NCBI GenBank assembly: GCA_022661535.1
Contig: JAKULF010000005.1
Coordinates: 5,642,001-5,706,000, forward strand
Length of the DNA: 64,000 bases
Reading direction: 5' to 3'
Source of the DNA: Eutypa lata
Lineage: Eukaryota > Ascomycota > Sordariomycetes > Xylariales > Diatrypaceae
The notes beneath the pieces are model-generated. The model was not told the origin of the DNA and made no database searches. It saw only the letters and a list, made by a program, of their open reading frames with translations. Within the stretch, counting starts at the first letter, position 1; each line of letters starts with the position of its first letter. Positions 24,780 through 36,504 of this stretch are shown here, one piece after another. The translations under genes were made by a program, and so were the position numbers.

Positions 24780-26248
24780 CTTGGATGATGAATGATGAAT
24801 AGTGAAGGGTTGATGGAAAAGAAGTTGTTGGTATGATGTGTGCTGATCTGCGGTTTACTACTTGCAGTGTAAACTGGCTATTAATGTTAAGTGACGTGAA
24901 TGTCAAATAAAAGTCAGCTTGTGTTAAGTAGCAGGCACGGCAACGAATATGATGGTGCTTGTTCAGACGGGTACTCAAGTATGTACGTATGGAATCGATA
25001 GGTATGACGGATTAAAGCTGTTGGTGGGGCTCAGGCAGGTCAACCTCAAGCTTGAGGCTGCTTCCTAGGGTGATCTAAGAGTACGTATCTATGTAGCTGG
25101 TTAAATACATACTTACCTAATGTATTCACATATGTATGTATGCAGCTAACTTCCTTTACAACCAACTACATACATGAGGTAGTTAGTAGAAAAGCTCTTG
25201 AAAATGTACTTAGATAAGTGCTTTAGGCGCTTTGAAGCTGGTTGGCTGGTTTATACATGTAAATTATCCGAGATGAGCTTAACTATACGTATATTAGGTA
25301 ATAAATTCAGCCACATTCTGCCTAGGTGCTTAGAAGCATACATACACTCTTTATGTACTTAAGAGTCAATAAGCCCTCAAAGGAGGTGTTTAGTTCGATA
25401 GCCATAGCGTACATCCTACTTCGTACGGTATATCCTATTTTTGGTCCTATGTATTTCTTAGTGTTGAACGCGAATGAATTCACTCACGTTATCATTTTAG
25501 GTACATACCTACATACATGCCTACACACGTTGGGTGGCACTCATTTCCGAAACTTTCCAAGTTCCCCTACCTAAGCTGCCTAAGGTGGTAAATATCTTCA
25601 TTGCCACTGTCCTTATACGTCAATAACAACAACGGCAATAACAACAATAACGACAACGACGACAAGCAATATCTCACCAAATAACAAATATGAACAACAG
25701 ACACCCACAATCAACAATTCACACATTACAAAGGTCCCGCCACTCATATTTAATGCCTTGTTTAGATTGCCATAGGCCTCCCGCAATAGCTCCAGAACAC
25801 GCCGTCCGGTCGTGAGAGTTCAAGGTCACAAGCACCAGCCAGCACAGCACTGCCTGCCAGCCCCCCATTTTCAGTGCCTTCCCATTGTTTCTACGCCCCG
25901 CATTACGTCCATTACGTCGCATCAACCAAGGATTTGGAGTAGTGTCCAACGTAGGGATTTGATGAATTGCATCTAGTAGTTACCTACTTACCTACCTACT
26001 TCATACTTCATAACTACCTACTTCCACTCATATTTCCTATCCATTACCAATATCAACACCATCATACATACATACATACAGCTAGTCCTCCACGGAATGC
26101 ACCGAGACATTTTCATTCTACCTTGCATTGCCATCTAGACTATCCATTTCTTCTCTCTAAGGGGTTTCGTTTTAACTAATCGTTTGTTACTCGTTACCTT
26201 TCTCCTTTGCTACCTCCCTTTCTACCAGATACATGTCATCGTCGCAAG
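24780..26248. other. Divergent intergenic region
   Basis: Between RBX1 (-) and the PNRC-motif gene (+). Low-complexity AAC/GAC repeats lie at about 25622-25670 and ACCTACTTACC words at about 25980-26010, with ACATAC runs near 26065. No gene is seen; the last few hundred bases are probably the leader of the downstream gene. Confidence 0.5.
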
Positions 26249-27514
26249 ATGCATCAATCTACTCAGCCGAAAAACCCACCTGGCCGACGTCGCCAGGGCC
26301 GGAACAATGCCAATAACAATAACAGTAACACGCCGCGGAAGATGTATGCTTCCGAGAATGACCTCCCGACTTACAAGGCAAACGCCAATGCTGCTAGTCC
26401 CTGTACACCACAGAGACAACGAGTGTCTGGTGGCGACCCATCTACATCCCTACAGACAAGTTCTGCAAATCCAAAGCAACGTAGCAACAACAATAACAAA
26501 AGCAACCGAAACCGCAATAAGAATGGGGGTGGTACATCACCGGGCTATCAAAAACATGGCCGTCTTAGCCCACCGATGCCTTCCCGACAAGAAAGCACTC
26601 CAGCTATTTTTGCTGGTTCTACGTTTCATGCCTCTCCTGCGCCTTCAGCCCTGCCGATGCCCAGTTTTTTTGCCCGGTCCCACAGCGACTCACCCGGTGT
26701 GAAACCAGCAACGGGCCCGCCGGCCCCCGGACAAGAACCTTCTCCGCCATCCACTGATTCAGAAGATGCTACTACTCCTCCGCAGGTATCGCGAAATGAA
26801 GAATCCCCACTCGAGTTCTTCTTCCGTGCCGACAGAGCTGAGAAAGCCCGAACCCACCGAGCAAACTCTGTCAGTGCCGTAACGGCTATTATTCCTGGTC
26901 CATTTTCACCGCCTCGTGATTCGCCTCGAGAACAACACACAGTCCCTAGGGCGGCTGCTGCTGCTCACCAAAGCAAGCGCCCGGTTATTTCTCAGCGTAG
27001 TACGGCTTCTGGAATATCATCCAATGAACTCGATGGTGCTCCGGGTCAACCTCTAGGGCCGGCATTTTCTACCCCGTATCAAGACCGCATAAGAGCTGCC
27101 CGCTCGAGCTCCAACTCTGCGCAGGCTACACCCACACCTACACCTACTGCATCACAAAACCAGGATTTAGATCCCAGCGAGGCACTCAAACGCTTTCTTT
27201 TCCACGGGCAACTGAGCCCGACTTCCCAGGGCACGTCGCCTGGCGAGCAGCGAACTCCACGACAATTATCCCTGCAACAATCTCATTCCCCCCGGCGATT
27301 CGCTGCTCAGCAACCCAGCCCCCCTGAACAACCGATCCCCGAGCGTCAATCACTACCACGTGGTATGTTTCCGGCATCTGTATTGAAGGGCTATCCATCT
27401 GGTGCCCTAACTAGAGCAGTTGCAGAAACCACTCCTAGTTCTAATCAACGATCCGATATCATCAACATGGAAGACAGCCTCCGTAGGATGCTTAAGTTGA
27501 GTCCATCGAACTAA
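26249..27514 (+). CDS. PNRC-motif protein, probable decapping cofactor (Edc1/2-like)
   Basis: A single exon of 421 residues, mostly disordered and rich in Ser, Pro, Asn and Gln. The one recognisable element is AGSTFHASPAPSALPMPSFF at about residues 119-138. It matches the PNRC-type motif (short aromatic part plus L-P-x-P-x-F), by which PNRC2 and yeast Edc1/Edc2 bind and stimulate the Dcp1-Dcp2 mRNA decapping enzyme. SPLEFFFRADRAEKAR in the middle, DPSEALKRFLF and the terminal EDSLRRMLKLSP look like further short linear motifs or amphipathic helices. The start is the first ATG in frame (26249). The decapping role is inferred from the motif only. Other possibilities are a general disordered scaffold of unknown role. 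Confidence 0.75.
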   Translation: MHQSTQPKNPPGRRRQGRNNANNNNSNTPRKMYASENDLPTYKANANAASPCTPQRQRVSGGDPSTSLQTSSANPKQRSNNNNKSNRNRNKNGGGTSPGYQKHGRLSPPMPSRQESTPAIFAGSTFHASPAPSALPMPSFFARSHSDSPGVKPATGPPAPGQEPSPPSTDSEDATTPPQVSRNEESPLEFFFRADRAEKARTHRANSVSAVTAIIPGPFSPPRDSPREQHTVPRAAAAAHQSKRPVISQRSTASGISSNELDGAPGQPLGPAFSTPYQDRIRAARSSSNSAQATPTPTPTASQNQDLDPSEALKRFLFHGQLSPTSQGTSPGEQRTPRQLSLQQSHSPRRFAAQQPSPPEQPIPERQSLPRGMFPASVLKGYPSGALTRAVAETTPSSNQRSDIINMEDSLRRMLKLSPSN

Positions 27515-28764
27515 GATCATTTCATTCATCGTGTTCATGATCAAGCCTTCCAATTCAAAGTTTTTTTTTTCCAATTCCGGCGTTGACAGGGTTTGTCTTG
27601 ACCAACTACGAAGGTCGCTCATTAGTGACATTAGCTATCGTATCAGGACTGCAAGCTTTCGATATACCAGATGCCCTCTTTTGGTGTCTACGGTATTCTC
27701 TATTTTCCAGGAACAGAGCCGGTTAACTACTAATGGTTATGGGGGTCATGGGACCACGGTGGTCGTGGTTACACATTTCAGGCATTTAGATATATTGTCG
27801 AGACGAGCTAGTGTACAACTTTCCTTCTTGTTATTTTATGTTAGCAATGTACTAGGATGCATGGGCCCTGACTTTATTTCGTTTGTTATTACTGCAGGTT
27901 GGTGTAGTGAACCTCTACTTCCTTGAGATATATTGATTTGTGGAGTTCCACAGCGACAATCGAAGTCTCCAAGGCTTTGGAGACATTGAAAGTGGTATTC
28001 TAATATGCCTGGGGGGTCAGGATCTTAGACAGGAATGAAAGGAGAGCATGGCATCTTTCTGGAGTTCAAGGCGGCATTGGTCGGCTGGACTGGCTTGGCT
28101 TGGCTTGGGGCTGGTGAGGAGCATGGTATTCATAGCATTTGGTCGTTTGCATGGACGATACAACAAAGCCTTGCCCAAGGCGTTCGCGGGTGTCTTCGGA
28201 TGGTCGATGAATGGCAGGATTTGGTTGTATTGTATCGCCATTTATGCGACTAGGCAGTTATGGGATGGGTTAAAGGGAAAACAAAGCATACTCAAAACAT
28301 TTTTTCTGGTGATGTATCACAGCACTTCGGCACGATATACTTAGTTTAGTGCTCAATATTACAGACCTAAGAGGGTCTCATATATCACCAGATAACTTAT
28401 GTTTTGCGTTTCTCGTGTGCATAGTACAGTGGCGTAAAATATCGTATATCCCTATCTAACTATGTGAGTTGGATACGGAATTCTGACCTGCCTACTTAAT
28501 AGTACTTATCCAGGTAGTTATAGGTAGATTATAGGAGGTTCGTTCTCTGCTGTGGGCAAGAATACCCTGTAGTAGTTGTTTTATCACGTGATTCCGTGCA
28601 CCCCTCGCGCATTACCGACTTATGGAACTTCCCATACAAACGCGTCCTTGCCTAAATGTTTCTTACAGTAGTAGCATACCTAGAAAGCTGTGTGCCGAAC
28701 TTCCTTCTCTTTACATCAAGTACTAACTAAGATCTCGATATTTCTCTTTTGCGCAATCAAGACG
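27515..28764. other. Intergenic
   Basis: The 3' untranslated region of the PNRC-motif gene and the promoter of TDP1. A short TTGGC run (GGCTTGGCTTGGCTTGG) is at about 28090-28110. No gene is seen. Confidence 0.55.
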
Positions 28765-30976
28765 ATGGATAACTCCGACCCCTTCAATGGTGATGAAGAT
28801 GCCGCTCTTCGATATGCCCTCCAACTGTCGTTACGAGAGGTTGAGGAATCCCCTATTGAGCTGCACTCGGATCCTGATAGCAGTGACGATGATCTTGATA
28901 GGAAGCCGACATATTCGCCAGTGACGAAGGTGCCTGGAAGCGCATCTACTCAAGGATCTAAGGGTGCTTCTTTGCCGGCACCACAAACAGCACCAACAGC
29001 AGAAGGCGGATTAGCTGGACTTGACCGCAAAAGGATGGAAGAAGAACGACTTGCGAGACTTGGTAAACGTAAGGCGCCTGACTCGGCCCAGGAGACCCAA
29101 GAACGTAAACAAAGAGCAAGAATTGATGGAAAAGCGGTTGCAACTGGCCGTTCAACAAACCTCCCATTCCCCACTGGGGTCGTCAAGAAGACATGGGCTA
29201 GCGGCTATGCACGGTCTGGTGATGATATCAAGATCGAAGAAGTCCTACAAAATGACGAGCTCGAGATGGCTGTATTGAGTTCGTTTCAATGGGACGAGGA
29301 CTGGTTGCTATCTAAGATCGATATCAGAAAGACGAAAATGCTTCTCATTGCGTTCGCTTCAAGTGTTACACAGGTATTTATATTCCTCCAGCTCCCGCAG
29401 GCTAAACTGATTTCTGACGAAGAGTAGCAAGAAGAGATGAAGGCCAACGTACCCCAGGAACGAGTAAGGTTTTGCTTTCCACCAAGTGAGTCAATACCTC
29501 GAAAAGTCTGGCTATTCATTTCAATATTGCTTTATTTTACGTGATGTGTACTATGTGTAGCGGTAGATATACCCGCCTCCATGTAGCACCTGCTGATTGG
29601 TAAATCATAGTGTTACCAATGGGTACAATGCATTCGAAATTACAACTCCTCAAGTATCCCGGGTACCTGCGCGTCGTTATCCCAAGTGGAAATTTGGTCT
29701 CATATGACTGGGGTGAGACGGGAGTCATGGAGAGCATCGTCTTTCTTATCGACCTTCCCCGCATAGAAGACTTAAGTGCAACCATCCCCAATCCTAACAA
29801 GTCTACCTTATTCCAGGAGGAACTCTGTTACTTCCTACGAGCACAAGGTCTAGATGAAGCTTTAATCAGGAGCCTCTCGAATTATGACTTCTCAGCAACG
29901 GAACGTTACCGCTTCGTACACTCTATGTAAGTTCTCTAGGACGCAACCTTCTTTTACACTTCAAACCATATAGTAACTTTGGGCTAACGCAGGGGCAGAG
30001 GTCAATCCCACGCGGGTGACGATTGGCAACGAACAGGTAACGCAATATTGAATCCCGTACAACAATGATCTTCGTGTTAATGCCTCCTAGGATATTGCGG
30101 GCTCGGTCGAGCAATACAGTCTCTTGGTTTGAGCACCGCGGCAGATATTGAGATAGACTATGTTGTCTCATCTCTCGGCTCCGTGAGTATGGATTTAATA
30201 ACAGCGATCTATCTCGCGGCTCAAGGTATGATGTCTCCGTCCTCCTCAGTGCTACACATGGTTGATAGTATTAGGTGACAACGGCTTAAAGGAATACGAA
30301 GAGAGGTCAGCCAGAAATTCGAAAGCAAAAAGATCTGCGAAAGGCCAGTCGGACACGTTCAAGGACAGATTTCGAGTGTATTTTCCGTCCCACGATACTG
30401 TGATCAGTAGTCGAGGTGGGAAAGATGTAGGCCAAAAATATATGTTGCCATATCACAGCCTATTAGTTAACGAATCTGACAGGCTGCGGGAACTATTTGT
30501 GCCCAATCCAAATGGTGGAATTCTCCGACTTTTCCACGCCAACTGATTCGTGACTGCAAGAGTGTCAGACATGCTCTTTTGATGCACGGCAAGATCCTAT
30601 TAGCTCGCCATTCTGGAGAATCGCCTGCTGCATGGGGATATATCGGGAGCGCAAACCTGTCTGACAGTGCGTGGTAAGTACCACAGTCCTTTGCCATGGT
30701 ATTTTTCGTGACCCATGGGGTTGGCTAATCTGGTAATTCTTCAGGGGCCGATTGGTGAAGGATAGGGCAACTGGCAAACCTAAGTTAACCTGCCGCAACT
30801 GGGAGTGCGGAGTATTGATCCCCGTGCAGGACCCCGATCACAAGGTCACAGAGAAACCGGCCAACTCTAATTCATTGTCTATGTTCCAGAATTCGATTCC
30901 TGTTCCCATGGAAGTTCCAGGAGAGGCCTACGGTATGAGCGGGTCCAAACGGCCCTGGTTCTTTCTTGAGGGTTGA
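28765..30976 (+). CDS. TDP1: Tyrosyl-DNA phosphodiesterase 1
   Basis: Repairs topoisomerase I-DNA covalent adducts by hydrolysing the 3'-phosphotyrosyl bond; nuclear. Eight exons: 28765-29373, 29428-29485, 29611-29926, 29993-30036, 30091-30225, 30275-30426, 30483-30673 and 30745-30976, total 578 residues. The two HxK half-sites are MHSK (His230, Lys232) and MHGK (His473, Lys475), the latter followed by GYIGSANLSDSAWG with the catalytic-site Asn496. Exon 7 is confirmed because splicing gives GGKDAAGTICAQSKWWN, with the substrate-contact region expected before the second half-site. The N-terminus carries a ubiquitin-interacting motif (EDAALRYALQLSLREVEE, about residues 9-26), not found in animal TDP1, which I recall in some fungal homologues. 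Residues 27-170 are disordered. Confidence 0.93.
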
Positions 30977-32596
30977 TTTTTGAGGCCTGGTTTTGCAGGC
31001 AGGCTACTCAATATAAACAACTCCTATCCCTTTAGGAGGACATAGACCTCCTGTAATGAGCACTGATCGTTGTATGTTTGCATTTGTCAAGGTCAGCAGG
31101 GAAGGCTTTGCTTCTTTTGATATCGTTCAGACTTTGTTCGATTCATGTAGCGAGAATTTACTCTTTGATCTCTTTAGATCCACGTCATGGGTAAGGGCAT
31201 TACCGAGTCAGACCTAGCTCCCATATCCGGATGGATAGCCAATCCCTGCGTCTTGGCCCTTGAGTGTTAGACTATGGGCGAAGAAGTTCCGATAGATACC
31301 TCTTATGGTACCCTCCGTGAGTAGGTAGTGATGTGTTTGGATGGTGCCGTATCTGAAATCGACATCTCCTATATATCTTAATGTTTCCTTGATCAGCAAC
31401 AGGAAACAGCGCTAGCTGGTCAGTGCTATGTCATAGGGGTTCAAGTATTGACCCAATCAGTTTCGATATTAGGAGGACAAGGCGCCATCAACCTAGCTTC
31501 CGTCATGCACCCAATCAGGACATCAAAAATTGCGAGAATCCTCGTTTGAGCCTCCTACATGGATCCTATTTTTTATTTTCTTTTACACTTCGTATCACCT
31601 CAGAGCAGATTATATACCATTGGGGGCGGCAGAACGAGCCATCGGTGTGATTTATGTACCACAAGCCTGCTGTGAGACAACAATTGAGCTTTCGCACGTT
31701 CCGGAGATGATAGACCTTCTTGTGCCAGCTAATGATCACAACCTGCATGTAACTAACTACCTCCCAACTACCCAAGATCTAGTATGTCAGTCGAGGATGC
31801 GTGAAGACGTGACCACGCTCTATAGGTAAGTGAAATTCCATATGTAAGCGTTTCGTTACCATCTCCCATGTGTAGTGACGGTTGTCATCCATAGCTTCTG
31901 CTTACCTGAATACAACATGTCGATGTAAAGCTCCTCCCTTGTCGACATGTTATGTCATTATGGTGCTCTATTAAACTCAATTCAGCTTTGCTAATCCATT
32001 CAATGACTTGTTAGATCAAGTGGTCTATGCATTTATGCCCATTAGTTACACCTCCAACCACTATACCACATAAGCTGAGAGACTCTCTGCCAAAACGAGG
32101 TGACGGTTCGTTGACATATACTTCCCACTAGCGGCTCGGGCTTTTTAGCTTCAATATAGCTCGAGGGCTACTGGAGCCGCAGAGGATGGCGCTCACTGTG
32201 CCGTCCCCTAAAGACAAAAGACAAGGGCAAAAGGGGATGCCTACGAGAATGGACATGCCCTAATGTCCTTAGCCAACATTCAAACGATCGCAAACTCAAT
32301 CTTGTGGAACAATACAGCCACCCATACAAATATCTAGAGGTCCAAACATGCCGGTCAAAGAATTGTTCCCCATGGTGTGACATCACAGTCACCTGAGAAT
32401 CCTAACGGCGTGTGTTCCAAATAGCGAGCAGTGAGCGACAGCAGACAGCGCTACTAGAGAGATATAGGAGGTGTTATTCGTGATGTGTACCGCAGGCTGG
32501 CAGGGTAGCCTGGGCCCCATGCATGATTGTTTTTACCGGCCCTTATGAGGTGACTATCGAGTTAAGGTTTTCTCCGGCTCTAGTCTAACAAGGTCC

Positions 32597-32632
32597 CCCT
32601 AGTAGGATCCCTAGTAGGATCCCTAGTAGGAT
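32597..32632. repeat. Three tandem 12-bp units
   Basis: CCCTAGTAGGAT is repeated three times head to tail without mismatch, in the large gene-free region. The unit contains TAGGATCC at the junctions. No function is evident. Confidence 0.95.
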
Positions 32633-34576
32633 ATCGAGAACATGGGACCCGTGAATATCTGCTTACGTACAAAAACAGCTACATCCTCATGAGAGATACC
32701 TCTTTGTCTCTAATAGTATCGCCACAACATTATGTGCCAAGCCGCCGCTAAGGAGTCTTCTCCTGTAAACTGAACTTCTATAAACACCTACAAGGACCAA
32801 CATTGAAGCAGCACGAAGTCAATGTCAGCTGGAGCGGATGGGCTACAATGCCTCCAGGTGGGTTGAATGACTGTGTGGACTGCAGGTAGCTATGAATATA
32901 TACTATATACCTAACTACACTAGCCAAGGAATAAGACTATAATATGATGAAGGTTCCTAGTCCACAAGGCTGATCTAAGAGTATCACATCCCTACATCTG
33001 CCTACTAGTTACATATTTTAGTCAAATCAACAACCAGAAATTTACGATTTACGACCGAACTGATCTCTAAAGGTACGGTAAAGGAGTGCCAAGACAATGA
33101 GACGAATCAAACCCCCTTTTGCATTGACGATTATAATAACCATCCACGACCGAGCCGAAAGATGACCTCCATGATTACAATACCTCTCGGTCGAATCGGC
33201 ATATACCATCATTAGTTATCCTACCATGGTGTGCCCATTATGCAGTTCTCCTGATTCAGGAACACGGTACCATCTAGGCGCAGGTTCATTAGCAGCACAG
33301 GCATCTTAATACAGATAGGGATGGAGGGAGGGATGCAACTAGGGACGTAGCATTTATCTATCAACCACACAACACCCGCTAGGTAACATACCCTGAATAT
33401 CCCCTACCATGATTGCTCAAAGGTTTTCATTCGCCCAATTTCATAACAACTACACGGTTGAAAAGCTCCAAGCCGAGACCATAATAGATAGCTATAAGCA
33501 TCTATGATAGAATTGAGACTGTGTTTTCGCTTATGACTACACATTTCCTGCTGCTAGCTGGGGCATATGGGTGATGCTTGACTGGCGCATACGTGAGGTC
33601 ACATCGGTGTTGAAGATTTCAAGCACTAATTAGCTAATACGTGTGAGCGATGCCAGCCGCATCGTTAATCAGTATAACCATGTTTTGCTATGGAGGTTGG
33701 TATCATGTGCTTGTCATGTCACATGTTTAGTGTAGGCACCAATGGCACCAATGAAACTAGGCATATCACAAGGTATATATTTGAACCTCCATGTAGAGCC
33801 GAGCGCTATTCCTGCTTGACACGGTCGTCCCAGGATACTCCACAGATGGTTTTCATCCCCCTCTTGGAGCTTTTAAGGACCCCCCAACTTATCGCACTAC
33901 TTGTGCACTGTGAGAAACCAAGGTCCCTACTATGATGAGTGTTGCTGAATAGGTTGTCACATAACAAGGCCGCGAATACCCGACCTGGCTCTCGGAGGCA
34001 TCCATTGCAATAAGGGCATTATATCGCATTCACAGAAAACCGCATGGAAACTTGGAACTATATCAGATTACTAGGTAGCTCAATTGTATTCGTGGCGAGT
34101 ATTGTTATATAACCCTTCTCTGAGAAATTCATAGGGACTTTACCTGCTAGACACATCGCGGTGATGTGCATGAGTAATGCTTGGATGATTTAGCAGGCCG
34201 TCCACTTCCAAACCAGGGATGAAGGTGGTAGAAAGACGGTGTAAATGGATATAGGTTCTCGGGTAAAATAGGATCTAGAACAGTCAGAGCCTCGTAATAT
34301 GCAAATACCGCAGATCAGAAGGGTGAAGATGATTAAAGATGATGATGATTTCTTGCCGCCGCGATTGTCGGTTCCGGACGCAGTTCGGCCCCTAACTAGA
34401 GGAGTGGAAGTGGAAGGGAGTAGAGGGGATGGTGGGTTCAAACGTTAGTTAAACCACCACAACCACCACAACCACCACATTGCCGTGGCGAGGAAGATTC
34501 AAAGAGTTCATGTGGTGAGTTTCTCTTGGGGTGCGGTCGGGCTATATGTACATACAAAATGTTATGTGTGCACTCA

Positions 34577-34614
34577 CAGGCAGGCAGGCACAGGCAGGCA
34601 GGCACAGGCAGGCA
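34577..34614. repeat. CAGG-based tandem repeat
   Basis: Two copies of CAGGCAGGCAGGCA followed by a shorter CAGGCAGGCA: a compound minisatellite of 38 bp in non-coding DNA. Confidence 0.95.
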
Positions 34615-36504
34615 CACCCACGCTACACACATCTTTACCGCACAACATTAAGGTTGTTAGTTAGTGGCAGCTTCCGATTTCAAGTACAGCAAGCTCCACC
34701 CTTGCCATGCCTACCTAGGTATCTAGTAGCGTACCATGTACTCAGTGTGTAGGTAGGAAGTCGCTAGATATGTATGTATGTAGGTAGGTAGCCTGGGAAC
34801 CTTCCCTTAAGAACTGAAGGATAGTACTCGAGTTGTTATGGTCTTTCCTTGTACCTAGAGGTATAGGATGTATCATCTATTTGCTATACAACACCTACCG
34901 ACAGAAGAGCTTTCAATGTCATGGCTGCTTCCTACTTCTATTATGCCACCGTTATGATTACTGGGAGGGTATCATCATTAGGAGATAGCAAGAGCTGCTC
35001 TTTCGATACATGTAGGCTTGATTGACTTTAGCTCCGCACCTGCTCTGCTCGCTCTATATAGGTACGACCTATTCAAATCCAGCTCCGGCGCCTGTCTGCA
35101 TTCCACGCCTTCAACTTCCCCCTTTCAGCTTGAGGTCTAAGGATCTAAAGTTCAACTTTATTTCTCTGATCAACGATTGCACCTGCTTATCTCTCATGTG
35201 CCTTTGACTTTGCTTCTCCAGTCGCAAGAAATCGCATCCAAACCAGGCCAGATACCTGTCTAGTACCATCGATCTGAACCTTGCCTTAGCACGGGAACAC
35301 ACGTTTCAATATCAAGGACTCTTCCGGAGATCTCATATTCTTCATTGCAAATTTCCGCCTTAAGAAACCATCACTTTAATCATATTCAAATCTCCTCACC
35401 CACTCCGGGAGATATCCTTTGGGTCTATATCATCACTTGCTAGCTTATTCATAGCCTCTTAGTCATAGACACCGAGGCACTGTAGTTCTTGCAGTTGCTT
35501 GCAGTATCGTATACTCGCCAGTTATCAAGAAACTAGGTATAATCGAAGCTGTTTCCTTCGTGATCTGGGTCCCCCATTGAACAGGCTGAGAATACCCCTA
35601 AACATACCACACCGCCACGGCAAGGCGCAAGACCCAGGCACACAGAGATCCGAGTGAAACTGGTCGCCCCAGTCGCCCTGAAAGCGGCGTTATCAGAGAA
35701 ACCCAAAAGGTTCCGCGGGACTGCATTTCCCCTTATTCTCCCATACACCGGACTCACCAACCCAGGAAACTCTATCCAGATCAACCTTTAGTACCTTAAA
35801 GGTGCAGTTCCTCTAGATCCAGGGAGCTGCAATACTTCTCTTAGATTAGAGTTCATTTTACGAAGTAAAAGCCACTCTCAAACTTACCGCCGCCGCACTA
35901 ATTGATCTGAACGGACCCAAGGGGAATCTTGCTACCTCCGAGTAGAGCTTCTCAAGACTTAGACCACGAGATCAAACCCAAACCTGTTTCGACACTTTAC
36001 CACCCACAGGTATCTCCTAGCGCTCCCTGGGTGTAATAAAAACCCTCTTCTCCCCAGAGAGAACATCCCGTCCCTGACAAACTTCATCTTAAACATTACT
36101 TACTTCAAACCTTGGAGGATCGTCGAAATTTCTTGTTAAAAGCCGAGAACTGGAGCTTCTGTCGCAGGGAAACGATATCTTAAAAAAGGTAAACACTTTA
36201 CCACCGTGAGTTCTAGTGCATATTTTACGGTAAGTTGACTTCGACGAGCCTTACCTTATTTTACTCTTCGGGATTTGGTGTGGGGTGCGATATTTCCTCC
36301 ATCATTCTAAAATATCATCTGCCCTGAGTCGTACAGCATTGTTGGAGAGACCTTGTCAAAACCATATCCTTTCCTAGCAGTACCTTACTTACACCTTCGT
36401 GAAGTTTATGACAGGTTTTTTACATTGACTAACCTTCCAACCAGAGAAGTCAATAACCCAAAAGCAAGCTCAATACGTCAGCCGGGAACCTTCTTCGAAG
36501 CACC

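Larger units (their letters stand above)
30977..36504. other. 5.5-kb gene-free region upstream of SGE1
   Basis: No gene is supported. Features seen: three 12-bp tandem copies (32597-32632), a CAGGCAGGCA repeat (34577-34614), a TATGTATGTAGGTAGGTAG word near 34771-34790, and a CCACCACAA run near 34454-34478. The last 1.5 kb (about 35000-36504) is pyrimidine-rich and contains short upstream reading frames, for example a 6-codon frame from ATG 36408. It is probably a long leader of the WOPR regulator gene, with possible introns I cannot place. Confidence 0.55.

Noticed and set aside
34190..34441. Minus-strand 83-codon frame with one hydrophobic stretch
   Set aside because: Starts at TTG, has no ATG, no splice context and overlaps simple repeats.
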